This document shows positions 1 through 9,149 of a stretch of DNA of 64,000 bases, piece by piece. Source of the DNA: Lachnospiraceae bacterium JLR.KK002 (lineage in GTDB: Bacteria > Bacillota > Clostridia > Lachnospirales > Lachnospiraceae). The stretch's first letter is position 1, and every line of letters begins with the position of its first letter. The notes below the pieces were generated by a model. That model did no database searches and was not told where the DNA came from. It saw only the letters and a list, made by a program, of their open reading frames with translations. Location of the stretch: contig JAYMNP010000001.1 in the NCBI GenBank assembly GCA_036941025.1, positions 2,998,501-3,062,500 on the forward strand, written 5' to 3'. The translations under genes were made by a program, and so were the position numbers.

Positions 1-104
1 CATCCGAACTATCCTTTTCACACCATTTACATTTTTCTTTGTACATCAAAGCCAAAACGCTTCGCCGGAGAAAGGCTTGCATTTCTCACTTGCCATACTG
101 CTCT

Positions 105-133
105 ATTATATTACAGAGATTTTCCGGTGTCAA
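105..133 (-). promoter_or_regulatory. Sigma-A promoter reading off the left edge
   Basis: On the minus strand the sequence gives TTGACA, a 17-base spacer and TATAAT, an exact vegetative consensus. It would drive a gene beyond the left edge, with an untranslated leader of at least about 90 bases still inside the window. No start codon with a convincing ribosome binding site was seen between it and position 1. The match is direct; its use is inferred. Confidence 0.75.
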
Positions 134-174
134 TTCCTTTTTTGGAATTTCTATTCTGAAACTGTAACAGTTCA

Positions 175-318
175 TTACTGTTTACACCCTACGGGTGTTC
201 CGGTAACGGCATCCGGCCATTTAAAGTCACCTTCGGTGAGGGGCCGGATGCCCGGCAGCCACTACTTCTCTGGCCGGACACCGTGCAGCGTGGTGCACGG
301 TGCCGTGTGAACAGCAAC
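175..318. repeat. Intergenic palindromic repeat, family R2 (long copy)
   Basis: The ends are inverted repeats of the type GTTACTGTTCACAC / GTGTGAACAGTAAC (here with a few changes). The left part shares the segment around GTGTTCCGGTAACGGCATCC with the copy at 35071-35131, and the right part (GTGCACGGTnCCGTGTGAAC) with the half copy at 49178-49214. The interior holds further small hairpins. There is no coding potential. Together with family R1 next to it, this accounts for most of the gene-free stretch 134-492. Confidence 0.7.
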
Positions 319-320
319 AA

Positions 321-488
321 CAGTTCAGCCCACGCCCCTTTTAACAATCCTCAGACCGCCTGCAACGCAGGCTATCCGCTGCTGACGCAGCTCCTGTCTG
401 AGGCTTAGGGGGCGCTCCGCTCATAGCCTGTGTCCTGTGCTCATTCATGCGAGCATGATTCACACAGAAACAGGCTATGGCTGAACTG
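321..488 (+). repeat. Intergenic palindromic repeat, family R1 (copy 1)
   Basis: A 168-base element bounded by CAGTTCAGCC and GGCTGAACTG. The reverse complement of 35596-35761 aligns with it over the whole length, including CAGACCGCCTGC, GTCTGAGGCTTA, GGGCGCTCCGCTCATAGCC and CATTCATG near the right end. It ends four bases after the stop codon of the chemotaxis receptor, so its folded transcript could serve as that gene's 3' end. No open reading frame and no target-site duplication were recognised. Confidence 0.8.
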
Positions 489-492
489 CTGT

Positions 493-2178
493 CTAAAATT
501 TCCCTACCTTAAACTTCCGAATCAGATCCCGCAGAGATTCTGCCTGAGCGGTCATCTCCTGACTGGATACGGCACATTCTTCGGAAGTCTCCGAATTGGT
601 CTGTACTACGTTGTTAATCTGGTCCACGCCATGGTTAATCTGTTCCACTGCGCTGGCCTGTTCCTTCGACGCCTCCGCAATCAGATTTACTTTTCGGATA
701 ATGGTTCTTGCTCCCTGTACCACATGCTGAAGCTGTTCCGCCGTCTCATTGGCAGTATCCATTCCGCTCTTTACCGCCCGCACAGATTCTTCAATCAATG
801 TCGTAGATTCGGTAGCCGCCTCCGCACTCTGAGCTGCAAGAAGAGATACCTGATCTGCAACCACCGCAAATCCTTTTCCCGCTTCTCCTGCCCGCGCCGC
901 TTCAATGGAAGCATTCAAAGCCAGCAGATTGGTCTGGCTTGCAATCTCATTGATTGTGGCAATAATTTTACTGATTTCACTGGAAGACTCTCCAATCCGG
1001 TTCATGGATTCCACCATTTCCTGCATCTTTCCATTGCTGTATTCCAGATCCTGTCCCACCCGCTGGACTTCCCTGCTGATATCAATAGCTTCCTTTGCAT
1101 TTCGGTCAATCTGGCCGGAAACATTTTCAATCGTAGCCGAAAGTTCCTGGGTAACGCCCGCCTGCTCGGAGGCGCCTTCTGCCAGGTCTGTGGAATTTAC
1201 GGAAATTCTCTCGGAAGCCTTTGTCACCTGATTTGCCACGGACTGGACGTTTTTCACCATATCCGCCATATTTTTCTCAAAATGCATAAAGGAATCTTCA
1301 ATTCCCATAAAATCCCCACGATACTCCACATTGGCCTGTACGTCAAAATTTCCCTGGGAAAATTCTTTCATGGCCCGGTCAATATCCTCCACATAATCCC
1401 AGAGCCTTCCGATTGAACTTCTCAGAGCATGGGCCAGTTTACCGATTTCATCATCATTTCTGTATGTAATTTCCGTGTGAAGATTTCCTCTGGACAGATC
1501 AATGGCTGCTCCTTCAATTTCTTTCAGAGGCACCACAATGGTATCCACAATCCGATTTCCCACTTTCATGGCTGTAAAAACAGCAAGGCCCAGAATCAGC
1601 ACCATAATCACAATAACCAACACAATTGTTCCTTTGACTGTGCTTATGGATGCTTCTTTCTGCAGATTGGTGGCGGCATCAATCTCTTTCGCAATTTCCA
1701 CCGCCTCCCGGAGCATGGGGGTACATTCTGATACAATCAGTCTGATTCCTTCTTCTTTGTTTCCCGACTCCAGCTCTCCTATAATACGGTCGCCCATTTC
1801 CATCCAGCTGTGAATGGCGTCCTCATACTCCTGATTTAACTGGCTGTGAATAGCGTCTGATGCTTTCAGGTCCTTCAGCGCCTCTTCAATCGCTGCCATT
1901 CCTTCCTGCACATTTCCTTTGTATTCCTTAAACAATTCCGGATCATCGCTTAATGCCATTTCCCGAATATATCTTGCAGAAGTATTTGTCTCAATTCTGC
2001 AGTTTTTCACAGCAGTATCGGCGGCCTGGTCTCTATTAATATAAGAATTCATTTTTCCCTGCACAAGGAAAAGCCCCACAATGGCGCAGACTGTGATAAT
2101 GACCATCAGACCGATTACCATACTGTATCCATACTGCAGCCTTTCCTTTATCTTCATCTTATCCATTTTTTTCAGCAT
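493..2178 (-). CDS. Methyl-accepting chemotaxis protein
   Basis: Transmembrane chemoreceptor that passes ligand signals to CheW/CheA. From the chosen ATG the order is: membrane helix near residues 20-42, an extracytoplasmic helical domain resembling 4HB_MCP, a second membrane helix near 183-205 (rich in V, I and L), a HAMP segment, and a long cytoplasmic signalling domain. The signalling tip contains the conserved stretch EIASQTNLLALNASIEAARA. An in-frame TTG at 2220 would add 14 residues, but the AAAGGAG lies about 8 bases before the ATG at 2178, so that start is preferred. A MITE-like element begins 36 bases upstream. No che genes lie nearby, so this is an orphan receptor whose ligand cannot be told. 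Confidence 0.93.
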   Translation of the reverse strand: MLKKMDKMKIKERLQYGYSMVIGLMVIITVCAIVGLFLVQGKMNSYINRDQAADTAVKNCRIETNTSARYIREMALSDDPELFKEYKGNVQEGMAAIEEALKDLKASDAIHSQLNQEYEDAIHSWMEMGDRIIGELESGNKEEGIRLIVSECTPMLREAVEIAKEIDAATNLQKEASISTVKGTIVLVIVIMVLILGLAVFTAMKVGNRIVDTIVVPLKEIEGAAIDLSRGNLHTEITYRNDDEIGKLAHALRSSIGRLWDYVEDIDRAMKEFSQGNFDVQANVEYRGDFMGIEDSFMHFEKNMADMVKNVQSVANQVTKASERISVNSTDLAEGASEQAGVTQELSATIENVSGQIDRNAKEAIDISREVQRVGQDLEYSNGKMQEMVESMNRIGESSSEISKIIATINEIASQTNLLALNASIEAARAGEAGKGFAVVADQVSLLAAQSAEAATESTTLIEESVRAVKSGMDTANETAEQLQHVVQGARTIIRKVNLIAEASKEQASAVEQINHGVDQINNVVQTNSETSEECAVSSQEMTAQAESLRDLIRKFKVGKF

Positions 2179-2213
2179 GATATTTACGCTCCTTTCTCTT
2201 TTGGCCTTTTTTA

Positions 2214-2391
2214 CAGACAATTGCGAAACAATTAAATTATCAAAATTTCATGTACAATTTCTGCACTTTCCATGAAATATTTTCATCATACAAAAAGGCC
2301 GAAATACATTTCTCCATCTTTTGTATGAGAAAATATTTGCATTCAAATTGCATATGAAATTTGTATAATTATTGAGTTTCGCAATTACCTG
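2214..2391. mobile_element. MITE-like element, copy 1
   Basis: A 178-base non-coding element whose ends are inverted repeats of CAGRYAATTGCGAAAC. The similarity between the arms continues inward for about 45 bases (left ATTTCATGTACAATTT, right complement ATTTCATATGCAATTT). The centre carries a further hairpin (ATATTTTCAT...ATGAGAAAATAT). The same ends and subterminal sequence occur at 59888-60006 and 62511-62586. Flanking duplication is degraded here (GGCCTTTTTT versus GGCATTTTTG at best). It separates truA from the chemoreceptor and lies just upstream of the latter's ribosome binding site. Confidence 0.75.
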
Positions 2392-2468
2392 CTGGCATTT
2401 TTGCTGAATCAATTTATACAGCGGACGTTACACAATTACAAAAATTATATCTGCATATATTTCAAATT

Positions 2469-3254
2469 TCAATATCTTTTTTTATTTTCTTCTTCATTTT
2501 CTTCTGAAATATCGCTTTTATACACAATACCCAGCATGGTAAGCCCATGAGCCGGAGCCGTGGGCCCCGCCCCGCTCCGGTCTTTCCGCTCCAGTATTTT
2601 CGGTATGGCTTCCGGCAGCAGTTCTCCAACTCCCACGGAAATCAGCGTACCTGCAATAATTCTTACCATATTATAGAGGAATCCTGTTCCCGTTACCCGG
2701 ATGGTAATGATATCCTCCGGCGATTTTTCCACCTGACAGGACAAAATCCGCCGCACGGTATTCTCCATCTCTGTTTTTGCGGAACAGAAGCTCCTGAAAT
2801 CATGCTCGCCCACCAGGGAATCCGCAGCCTGCTGCATTTTCCTCACATCCAGATTACGATAATAAAAATAAGTATCCCGCCGCAGGGTAGGCACCGGGAT
2901 TCTCCGGTTTAATATTTTATATTCGTAAGTCTTTTCACTGTAGCACCGGCGGGGATGGAAATCCTCTGCCACCTGACAGGAGCTTTGTACCACAATGTCC
3001 TCCGGCAGCCTCTGGTTCAGGGCAAAACAGATTTTATCCGGAGGAATTCTGGTCCCGGTGTCAAATACCGCCACATTTCCCAGAGAGTGCACGCCGGAAT
3101 CCGTCCGGCTGGCTCCGGTCACCTGAATGTCCTCTCCAAGGAGCTCTGACAGGGTGCGGTTCAGCACTTCTTCTATGGTAATTACACCGGGCTGTATCTG
3201 CCAGCCGCAGTAAGCTGTGCCATCGTAGGCAACCACAAGTTTGATTCGTTTCAC
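2469..3254 (-). CDS. truA: tRNA pseudouridine(38-40) synthase TruA
   Basis: Converts uridines 38-40 of the tRNA anticodon arm to pseudouridine. The 261-residue product has the family length. The catalytic motif is SRTDSGVHS with Asp52 as the expected nucleophile, and the N-terminus has the usual VVAYDGTAYCGWQ. It follows ecfA1-ecfA2-ecfT on the same strand, the classic Firmicute order, but the ribosomal protein genes (rplM, rpsI) that often come next are absent and a MITE-like element and an unrelated receptor follow instead. Confidence 0.96.
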   Translation of the reverse strand: MKRIKLVVAYDGTAYCGWQIQPGVITIEEVLNRTLSELLGEDIQVTGASRTDSGVHSLGNVAVFDTGTRIPPDKICFALNQRLPEDIVVQSSCQVAEDFHPRRCYSEKTYEYKILNRRIPVPTLRRDTYFYYRNLDVRKMQQAADSLVGEHDFRSFCSAKTEMENTVRRILSCQVEKSPEDIITIRVTGTGFLYNMVRIIAGTLISVGVGELLPEAIPKILERKDRSGAGPTAPAHGLTMLGIVYKSDISEENEEENKKRY

Positions 3255-3299
3255 AATACTTCTCCTGCCGGGTAAAACCCGCTTCCGATTCTAAAATTT

Positions 3300-4100
3300 T
3301 TATAGCAATATCCTCAGCAGCAGGACACCTGTGAAATATCCCGCCATCACCAGATAAGCAGCGCCGTCCCTGCCCGTATATTTCAGCGGATTCATTTTCG
3401 TCCGTCCTGCTCCGCCCCGGTAACAGCGGGCTTCCATGGCCAGTGCAAGATCATTGGCCCGCCGGAAAGCGGAAATAAACAAAGGTACCAGAAGAGGCAC
3501 CATAGCCTTTACTCTCCGAATCAGATTCCCCCTTTCAAAGTCCGCCCCTCTGGCAAGCTGAGCTTTCATAATCTTATCTGTTTCCTCAATTAAAATGGGA
3601 ATAAACCGCAGAGCGATAGACATAATCATGGCAATTTCATGTACGGGAATCCGGACTTTATTCAAAGGCCTCAGAGCCTTTTCCAGTCCGTCCGTGAGCT
3701 GATTGGGCGTGGTGGTCAGTGTCAGCACGGAACTGCCCAGAATCAGAAAAGTCAGGCGGACTGCCATAAATCCGGCGCTTGTCAGCCCTTCCTCCGTAAT
3801 ACGGAATATCCAGAAGGACACAAGGGGTTCCCCCGGCGTCAGAAACAGATTGAACATTGCTGTCATAATCAGAATCACTGCAATGGCTTTCAGGCCTTTT
3901 ACCATGTACCGGAAGGGCACATGGGACAGCTTAATCAGAGCAATCAGACCCAGGGTAACCGCCGCAAGTCCCGCCGGCCCCCGAAACAGGAACAGGGAAA
4001 GCACATATACCAGCGTTCCCATCAGTTTTACTCTGGGGTCCAGGCTGTGCAGAACGGAATTGGAAGGATAATATTGTCCGATGGTAATATCTCTTATCAT
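3300..4100 (-). CDS. ecfT: ECF transporter transmembrane subunit EcfT
   Basis: Membrane coupling subunit of an energy-coupling-factor vitamin/metal importer; it links the two ATPases to interchangeable substrate-binding S components. The 266-residue protein is strongly hydrophobic with about five membrane helices. It has the Ala-Arg-Gly coupling motifs in a cytoplasmic helical region (QLARGADF near residue 180 and MEARCYRGG near 223). It begins with the family-typical DITIGQYYPSNSVLHSLDPR. No S component is encoded in the window, which fits a shared (group II) ECF module. The gene lies between ecfA2 and truA. Confidence 0.95.
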   Translation of the reverse strand: MIRDITIGQYYPSNSVLHSLDPRVKLMGTLVYVLSLFLFRGPAGLAAVTLGLIALIKLSHVPFRYMVKGLKAIAVILIMTAMFNLFLTPGEPLVSFWIFRITEEGLTSAGFMAVRLTFLILGSSVLTLTTTPNQLTDGLEKALRPLNKVRIPVHEIAMIMSIALRFIPILIEETDKIMKAQLARGADFERGNLIRRVKAMVPLLVPLFISAFRRANDLALAMEARCYRGGAGRTKMNPLKYTGRDGAAYLVMAGYFTGVLLLRILL

Positions 4101-4168
4101 AATCTTTTTCTCATAATCTTTTTCTCATAATCTTTTCAGAATATTTTCCTGGAATCTCAGTTCAAATC

Positions 4169-5071
4169 TTATTGTGTCCCCCTTATCATCTTCTCCGCTA
4201 TCTTCCCTGCTGTTCCCTGCTGCCGCCCGGCCAGAACCTGCAAAATGGAATCCTTCGCTTCCTGAATGGTAATGGCGTCCACATTGACCGGAAACCCCCG
4301 TTCCTGCAGTTCATGCATAAGATATGTGACCTGAGGAGCTCCAAGGCCCACCGCCTCCAGTTCCCGGTAATGGCGGAACACTTCCTGAGGGGTACCGTCA
4401 AACAGAATACTTCCCCGATTCATCACAATCATGCGGTTTACATAATTCGCCACATCTTCCATGCTGTGGGACACCAGAATCACGGTCATTTTCAAATCCC
4501 GGTGCATGGCTGCCACCTGATTCAGAATCTCATCCCGGCCCCTGGGATCCAGTCCCGCTGTGGGTTCGTCCAGAATCAGCACCTCCGGTTTCATGGCAAG
4601 GACTCCGGCAATGGCTGCCCGGCGTTTCTGGCCTCCCGAAAGTTCAAAGGGAGAACGGTACCAGTATTCCTCCGGCACCCCCGCACTGCGCAATGCAGTG
4701 AAGGCCCGAAGTTCAGCTTCTCTGGAAGTCAGACCCATATTTTTCGGGCCGAAACACACGTCCGCAAACACCGTACTCTCAAAAAGCTGATGCTCCGGAT
4801 ACTGGAAAACAAGACCTGCCTTGCCCCGCAGTTCCTTTCTGTCATAATCTTCCTCGTAAATGTCCCGGCCATTGTAGTAAATCCCGCCGGAAGAAGCCCG
4901 CAGCAACCCGTTCAGATGCTGAATCAGCGTGGATTTCCCGGAGCCGGTATGGCCGATTAATCCGATAAATTCCCCGTCCTGGATTTTCAGATTAATATCT
5001 TTTAAGGCCTGCGTTTCATATGCGGTTTTCTCACCGTATACATAATTGACTTTATCTAATATAATTGACAT
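4169..5071 (-). CDS. ecfA2: ECF transporter ATPase EcfA2
   Basis: One of two ABC ATPases of the ECF module. It shows Walker [10 protein letters not shown] near residue 40, the Q-loop [10 protein letters not shown], the signature LSGGQKRR and Walker [13 protein letters not shown] followed by the switch histidine VSHS. At 300 residues it is family length. Its first codons overlap the end of ecfA1 by 16 bases, which argues for translational coupling. The assignment as A2 rather than A1 rests on gene order. Confidence 0.94.
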   Translation of the reverse strand: MSIILDKVNYVYGEKTAYETQALKDINLKIQDGEFIGLIGHTGSGKSTLIQHLNGLLRASSGGIYYNGRDIYEEDYDRKELRGKAGLVFQYPEHQLFESTVFADVCFGPKNMGLTSREAELRAFTALRSAGVPEEYWYRSPFELSGGQKRRAAIAGVLAMKPEVLILDEPTAGLDPRGRDEILNQVAAMHRDLKMTVILVSHSMEDVANYVNRMIVMNRGSILFDGTPQEVFRHYRELEAVGLGAPQVTYLMHELQERGFPVNVDAITIQEAKDSILQVLAGRQQGTAGKIAEKMIRGTQ

Positions 5072-5907
5072 AATGCTTCCACCAGCTCCTGTCCTGTGAG
5101 AATCCCTTCAGGTATCATCACCCCCGCTTTTCGCAGCTCATGTGCCAGCAGGGTAATCTGGGGCACATCCAGGCCATATGATTTCAAAGTATCCACCTTG
5201 GAAAAAATTTCACGGGGCGAGCCCTGCATAACCACTTTTCCATGATCCATCACATATACTTTGTGGGCACGGATTACTTCTTCCATGTAATGGGTAATCA
5301 GAATTACCGTCATGCCCTTTTCCCGGTTCAGCCTTTCCACCGCATCCAGCACTTCTTTTCTCCCATTTGGATCCAGCATGGCGGTGGGCTCATCCAGCAC
5401 AATACATTTGGGCTCCATGGCCATGACTCCCGCAATGGCCACCCTCTGTTTCTGGCCGCCGGAAAGTTTGTTGGGAGAATGTTTCCGCCAGGAAAGCATT
5501 CCGGTGGACTTCAGGCTGTTTTCCACCCGGCTGTGAATTTCTCCGGAAGGAACCCCCAGATTCTCCGGCCCGAAAGCCACGTCTTCCTCCACCACACTGG
5601 CCACCATCTGATTATCAGGATTCTGAAATACCATCCCGGCAATCTTGCGGATTTCCCACAGATACTGCTGATCCCGTGCGTCCTTTCCGTCAATCCGGAG
5701 GGTTCCCTCTCCGGCCTGCAGCAACACGTTCAGATGTTTGGCCAAAGTGGACTTGCCGGAGCCGTTATGGCCCAGAACAGCCACAAATTCTCCCTGTTTT
5801 ATGTCCAGATTCACACCGTCCAGGGCTGTGAGAATCCCCTCCACATTGTCGTCCTCGTCACGCCTGATATATTCATATACTAATTTTCTGGCTTCTATAA
5901 AATTCAT
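5056..5907 (-). CDS. ecfA1: ECF transporter ATPase EcfA1
   Basis: Partner ABC ATPase of EcfA2. Motifs in order are Walker [11 protein letters not shown]-loop [11 protein letters not shown], signature LSGGQKQR, Walker [14 protein letters not shown] and switch histidine ITHYMEE. Length 283 residues. It starts 3 bases after trmL ends on the same strand, so trmL, ecfA1, ecfA2, ecfT and truA are probably one transcript. The A1/A2 split follows the conserved order A1-A2-T. Confidence 0.94.
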   Translation of the reverse strand: MNFIEARKLVYEYIRRDEDDNVEGILTALDGVNLDIKQGEFVAVLGHNGSGKSTLAKHLNVLLQAGEGTLRIDGKDARDQQYLWEIRKIAGMVFQNPDNQMVASVVEEDVAFGPENLGVPSGEIHSRVENSLKSTGMLSWRKHSPNKLSGGQKQRVAIAGVMAMEPKCIVLDEPTAMLDPNGRKEVLDAVERLNREKGMTVILITHYMEEVIRAHKVYVMDHGKVVMQGSPREIFSKVDTLKSYGLDVPQITLLAHELRKAGVMIPEGILTGQELVEALCQLY

Positions 5908-5910
5908 GGG

Positions 5911-6414
5911 TCAGTCCTCCCAGTTCAGCCGGTGAAGTTCTCCCTGCAGTTTCAGATGAGCAAACTGATTCTGCCGCAATGCTTCATACAGGATAATTGC
6001 CGCGGAATTGGATAGATTCAGGGAACGGGTATCTCTCAGCATGGGAATCCGCACGCAGGTCTCCTGATATTCCTTCAGAATCTCTTCCGGAATTCCGGCG
6101 CTCTCTTTCCCGAACATAATGTAGCAGTCCGGCTCATAATGAACCTCCGTATAAATCTGACGGCTTTTTGTGGTGGCCATATAAATTCTGACTCCCGGAT
6201 TCTTTACAAGAAAATCCTGCCAGTTGATATACCGGGTCACATCCAGTTCTTTCCAGTAATCCATGCCCGCCCGCCGGAGGGCCTTTTCCGTAAGCTGAAA
6301 TCCCAGCGGTTCAATCAGGTGGAGCCTGGTTCCCGTAGCCGCGCAGGTACGGCCGATGTTTCCCGTATTGGCCGGAATTTCAGGCTCATAAAGGACAAGA
6401 TTCAGCCCGGCCAT
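5911..6414 (-). CDS. trmL: tRNA (cytidine/uridine-34-2'-O)-methyltransferase TrmL
   Basis: SPOUT-class enzyme that 2'-O-methylates the wobble nucleotide of certain leucine tRNAs. At 167 residues it is the compact SPOUT size. It carries the family motifs YEPEIPANTGNIGRTCAATG at the N-terminus, MFGKESAGIP in the middle and IPMLRDTRSLNLSNSAAIILYE in the knot region. Its start overlaps the stop of the aminotransferase gene by one base (6414). TrmL rather than another SpoU-like methyltransferase is inferred from length and the N-terminal motif. Confidence 0.93.
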   Translation of the reverse strand: MAGLNLVLYEPEIPANTGNIGRTCAATGTRLHLIEPLGFQLTEKALRRAGMDYWKELDVTRYINWQDFLVKNPGVRIYMATTKSRQIYTEVHYEPDCYIMFGKESAGIPEEILKEYQETCVRIPMLRDTRSLNLSNSAAIILYEALRQNQFAHLKLQGELHRLNWED

Positions 6415-7592
6415 CAGGAATTCCTTTCCCGCAGCTTCCGGATAAAGGACTCCATCCGGTCCAGCGCTTCCTTCAGGCTATCCAGAGAGTAGGCGTAGGA
6501 AATCCGCAAAAATCCTTCTCCGCAGTCTCCAAAAGCAGTTCCCGGCACCACCACCACCTTTTCTTCCTGCAGCATTCGGGTGGCAAATTCTTCGGAGGTC
6601 ATGCCGAATTCCTGAATACAGGGGAAGGCATAAAAGGCTCCGTAAGGCTCAAAACATTTCAGTCCCATTTCCCGGAACCTGTGCATAAGATACCGGCGCC
6701 TTCCATTGTATTCTTCCCGCATGGCCGCCACATCCTCGTCTCCGTTCCGCACAGCGTCCACAGCCGCATACTGGCTGGTGGTGGGGGCGCACATAATGGC
6801 GTACTGGTGGATTTTCAGCATCTGTTCCAGTATGATTCCGGGAGCGCAGGCATACCCCAGACGCCAGCCCGTCATGGCATAGGCTTTGGAAAATCCGTTA
6901 ATCAGCACGGTGCGTTCCCGCATACCTGGCAGGGAGGCAATGGTCACATGATCCCGTCCCTCCAGATAAGTGAGTTCTCCGTAAATCTCATCGCTCAGTA
7001 CGAAAATATCATGCTTTTTAATCACTTCCGCAATGGCTTCCAAATCCTTCCTCTCCATGACGGCTCCCGTAGGATTGTTTGGAAAAGGCAGCACCAGCAG
7101 CTTTGTTCTTGGCGTAATGGCGTCCTCCAGTTCCTGGGCTGTGAGCCGGAAATCATGTTCCTCTTTTAAATTGATAATCACCGGAACTCCGTTGGCCAGT
7201 TCTGCGCAGGGCCCGTAGGAAACATAACTGGGCTGAGGCACCAGAACCTCATCTCCGGGATCCAGCATGGCGCGCATGGCAATGTCTATGGCCTCGCTGC
7301 CGCCCACCGTAACCATCATTTCCGTATTATAATCGTAAGATACCTGGAACCTCCGCTCCAGATATTTTGCAATTTCCATCTTCAGTTCTTTTAATCCCGC
7401 ATTGGAAGTATAAGACGTCTGCCCTTTTTCCAGGGAATAAATTCCTTCATCCCGAATATGCCAGGGCGTGTCAAAATCCGGTTCTCCCACCCCCAGAGAA
7501 ATCACGTCTTTCATCTCCGCCGCAATATCGAAAAATTTCCGGATTCCGGAAAAGGGAATTCCCACAATGCGTTCTGATAAGGGATTTCTCAT
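6414..7592 (-). CDS. PLP-dependent class I/II aminotransferase
   Basis: Fold-type I aminotransferase of the AspC/PatA group, 392 residues. The PLP lysine is Lys236 in NGFSKAYAMTGWRLGYA; the aspartate and tyrosine of LSDEIYGEL contact the cofactor; PNNPTGAV is the usual Asn-containing loop. The N-terminal ISLGVGEPDFDTP is typical of aspartate or aromatic aminotransferases. Its start overlaps the end of the Lrp-type regulator gene by one base, so the regulator probably controls it. The amino acid substrate cannot be read from the sequence. Confidence 0.92.
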   Translation of the reverse strand: MRNPLSERIVGIPFSGIRKFFDIAAEMKDVISLGVGEPDFDTPWHIRDEGIYSLEKGQTSYTSNAGLKELKMEIAKYLERRFQVSYDYNTEMMVTVGGSEAIDIAMRAMLDPGDEVLVPQPSYVSYGPCAELANGVPVIINLKEEHDFRLTAQELEDAITPRTKLLVLPFPNNPTGAVMERKDLEAIAEVIKKHDIFVLSDEIYGELTYLEGRDHVTIASLPGMRERTVLINGFSKAYAMTGWRLGYACAPGIILEQMLKIHQYAIMCAPTTSQYAAVDAVRNGDEDVAAMREEYNGRRRYLMHRFREMGLKCFEPYGAFYAFPCIQEFGMTSEEFATRMLQEEKVVVVPGTAFGDCGEGFLRISYAYSLDSLKEALDRMESFIRKLRERNS

Positions 7593-8077
7593 TAGCTCAC
7601 CAACATCCTTTCATCTTCCCTGGGTTTTGCAATCACGGTACCATGGTCTTTGTATTTCTTCAAAATAAAATTCGTCTTGGTACTCAGCACAGAATCCAGC
7701 GGAGAAAGTTTGTCGGACACAAACTGAGCCACCTCCCGCAATGTTTTCCCTTCCAGCGTTACCAGCAAATCATAGCCGCCGGAAATCAGGTATACCGCAT
7801 TCACTTCCGGATAGTTATACACCCGCTCGGCAATGCTGTCGAATCCTCTCCCTCTCTGGGGCGTTACCCGCACCTCTATCAGGGCGTTTACTTTCTCAAT
7901 ACTGGTTTTCTCCCAGTCAATCAGGGTGTGGTATCCGCAGATAATCCGCTCCTCCTCCATGGCCGCCATTTCATTTGCCACAACTGTTTCATCCACCCCC
8001 AGCATAATGGCCAGCTCTTTCAAATCTACTCTGCTGTTTTTTTCTATAAAGGTTAAAATTTTCTCTCTCATCTCCAT
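7592..8077 (-). CDS. Lrp/AsnC-family transcriptional regulator
   Basis: Feast/famine regulator: N-terminal winged helix (REKILTFIEKNSRVDLKELAIMLG) followed by a RAM/AsnC effector domain (VNAVYLISGGYDLLVTLEG). An upstream in-frame ATG at 8152 would add 25 residues that lack family similarity and overlap the previous gene. The ATG at 8077, with AGGAAGG about 8 bases before it, gives 161 residues, the family norm; the ATG at 8071 is also possible. Location immediately before an aminotransferase suggests amino-acid-responsive control of that gene, which is inference. Confidence 0.9.
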   Translation of the reverse strand: MEMREKILTFIEKNSRVDLKELAIMLGVDETVVANEMAAMEEERIICGYHTLIDWEKTSIEKVNALIEVRVTPQRGRGFDSIAERVYNYPEVNAVYLISGGYDLLVTLEGKTLREVAQFVSDKLSPLDSVLSTKTNFILKKYKDHGTVIAKPREDERMLVS

Positions 8078-8090
8078 ACCTCCATCCTTC

Positions 8091-9074
8091 CTATACCACT
8101 TTGTAGAGCTCGTCGGTTTTGGGCGGCTCCAGAAATCTTTTTTCTTCTTCATTCAGCAGAATACGGTCGTTGCCGGATACCGCCTTACCAATCACCGCCC
8201 CGTGGATTCCCCGTTTTTCCAGTTCTCTCACCAGCGTATTTCCGTCCGGCGACGCCATCAGCATACATCCGCTGGAAATCAGCTCATAGGGATTTATATT
8301 GAAAAATTCACAGATTTCTATGGTTTCCTGCTTTACAGGTATTTTTTTCAAATCTACTTCCAGTCCGACGCCGGAGCTTTCCGCCAGTTCCCAGAGGGCG
8401 CCGAAAATCCCTCCCTCTGTCACGTCATGCATGGCGCTGACGCCGGACTTCATGGCCGCGGCGGCCTCCGGCAGCACCGACAGATACCTGTCGAATTCCT
8501 GGGCTGTTTTCACCAGTTCTGCCGGGTAGCGGGTCAGAAGCTCCCGCTCCTTTTCCTTTGCAATGACAGAAGTTCCCTCCAGGCCAATCCATTTGCTGAC
8601 CAGAATGTCATCGCCCGGCCGGGCTCCTGATGTAGACACCAGCTTTCCGTTTTTTGCTTTTCCCACGCCGCAGACGTTTACCAGCGGCTGTCTGACAGCT
8701 CTGGTGACTTCCGTATGTCCGCCCATAATCTGCACCCCGGCCTGAGCACAGACAACTTCCATCTGGCCCATAATCTTTTTCAACTCCCCTTCTTCCGATT
8801 CCTCCGGCAGAAGAATAGTGAGCATTACGCCCACAGGCTCAGCCCCCGCTGACGCCAGATCATTCATGGTAATATGAATGGCCAGATTTCCGATATCTGT
8901 GGTAGTCCCCGTTATGGGATCTGTGGAAATTACAAAGACCTCGTCTTCTTCCAGTTTCACTGCGGCGCAGTCTTCTCCTACGCCGGCTCCCAGCACAACT
9001 TCTTTTCGCTTTGTATGGATTTGTTTCAGTACGGAACGTTTCAATACGCTTTCCGGAATTTTTCCTGCCTTCAT
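8091..9074 (-). CDS. AIR synthase-related (HypE-like) protein
   Basis: Member of the PurM/HypE/ThiL ATP-binding superfamily, which activates a carbonyl or carbamoyl group with ATP. Recognisable parts are GAGVGEDCAAVKL at the N-terminus, ITMNDLASAGAEPVG, and IMGGHTEVT in the dimer core, then SAMHDVTEGGIFGAL in the C-terminal domain. It is about 327 residues from the ATG at 9074; a GTG at 9095 is possible but the spacing of AGAAGGG favours the ATG. The C-terminal PRxCG tail of true HypE is absent, and no hydrogenase genes are near, so a hydrogenase role is doubtful. Its link with the downstream regulator and aminotransferase is positional only. Confidence 0.8.
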   Translation of the reverse strand: MKAGKIPESVLKRSVLKQIHTKRKEVVLGAGVGEDCAAVKLEEDEVFVISTDPITGTTTDIGNLAIHITMNDLASAGAEPVGVMLTILLPEESEEGELKKIMGQMEVVCAQAGVQIMGGHTEVTRAVRQPLVNVCGVGKAKNGKLVSTSGARPGDDILVSKWIGLEGTSVIAKEKERELLTRYPAELVKTAQEFDRYLSVLPEAAAAMKSGVSAMHDVTEGGIFGALWELAESSGVGLEVDLKKIPVKQETIEICEFFNINPYELISSGCMLMASPDGNTLVRELEKRGIHGAVIGKAVSGNDRILLNEEEKRFLEPPKTDELYKVV

Positions 9075-9094
9075 GTCCTCAACCCTTCTGACCA

Positions 9095-9130
9095 CGATAA
9101 GGCTGTCTCACTACTGAAACAGCCTTATCG
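9095..9130. terminator. Hairpin between the VanW protein and the AIR-synthase-like gene
   Basis: A perfect 12-base stem (CGATAAGGCTGT / ACAGCCTTATCG) with a 12-base loop lies 19 bases after the VanW gene stop and just before the next start on the same strand. There is no clear T-run on either side, so it may be a weak terminator or a processing or stability stem. Confidence 0.5.
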
Positions 9131-9149
9131 TTCACTATGCTATCTTCGA

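Noticed and set aside
77..310. Open reading frame of 77 codons on the plus strand
   Set aside because: It covers a promoter read from the other strand and an R2 repeat; no ribosome binding site and an unlikely protein.
430..1416. 328-codon frame opposite the chemoreceptor gene
   Set aside because: Antisense shadow of a well-supported MCP gene; composition is not protein-like.
8091..9074. Annotation as hydrogenase maturation factor HypE
   Set aside because: The C-terminal PRxCG tail is absent and no hydrogenase genes are present; kept as AIR synthase-related.
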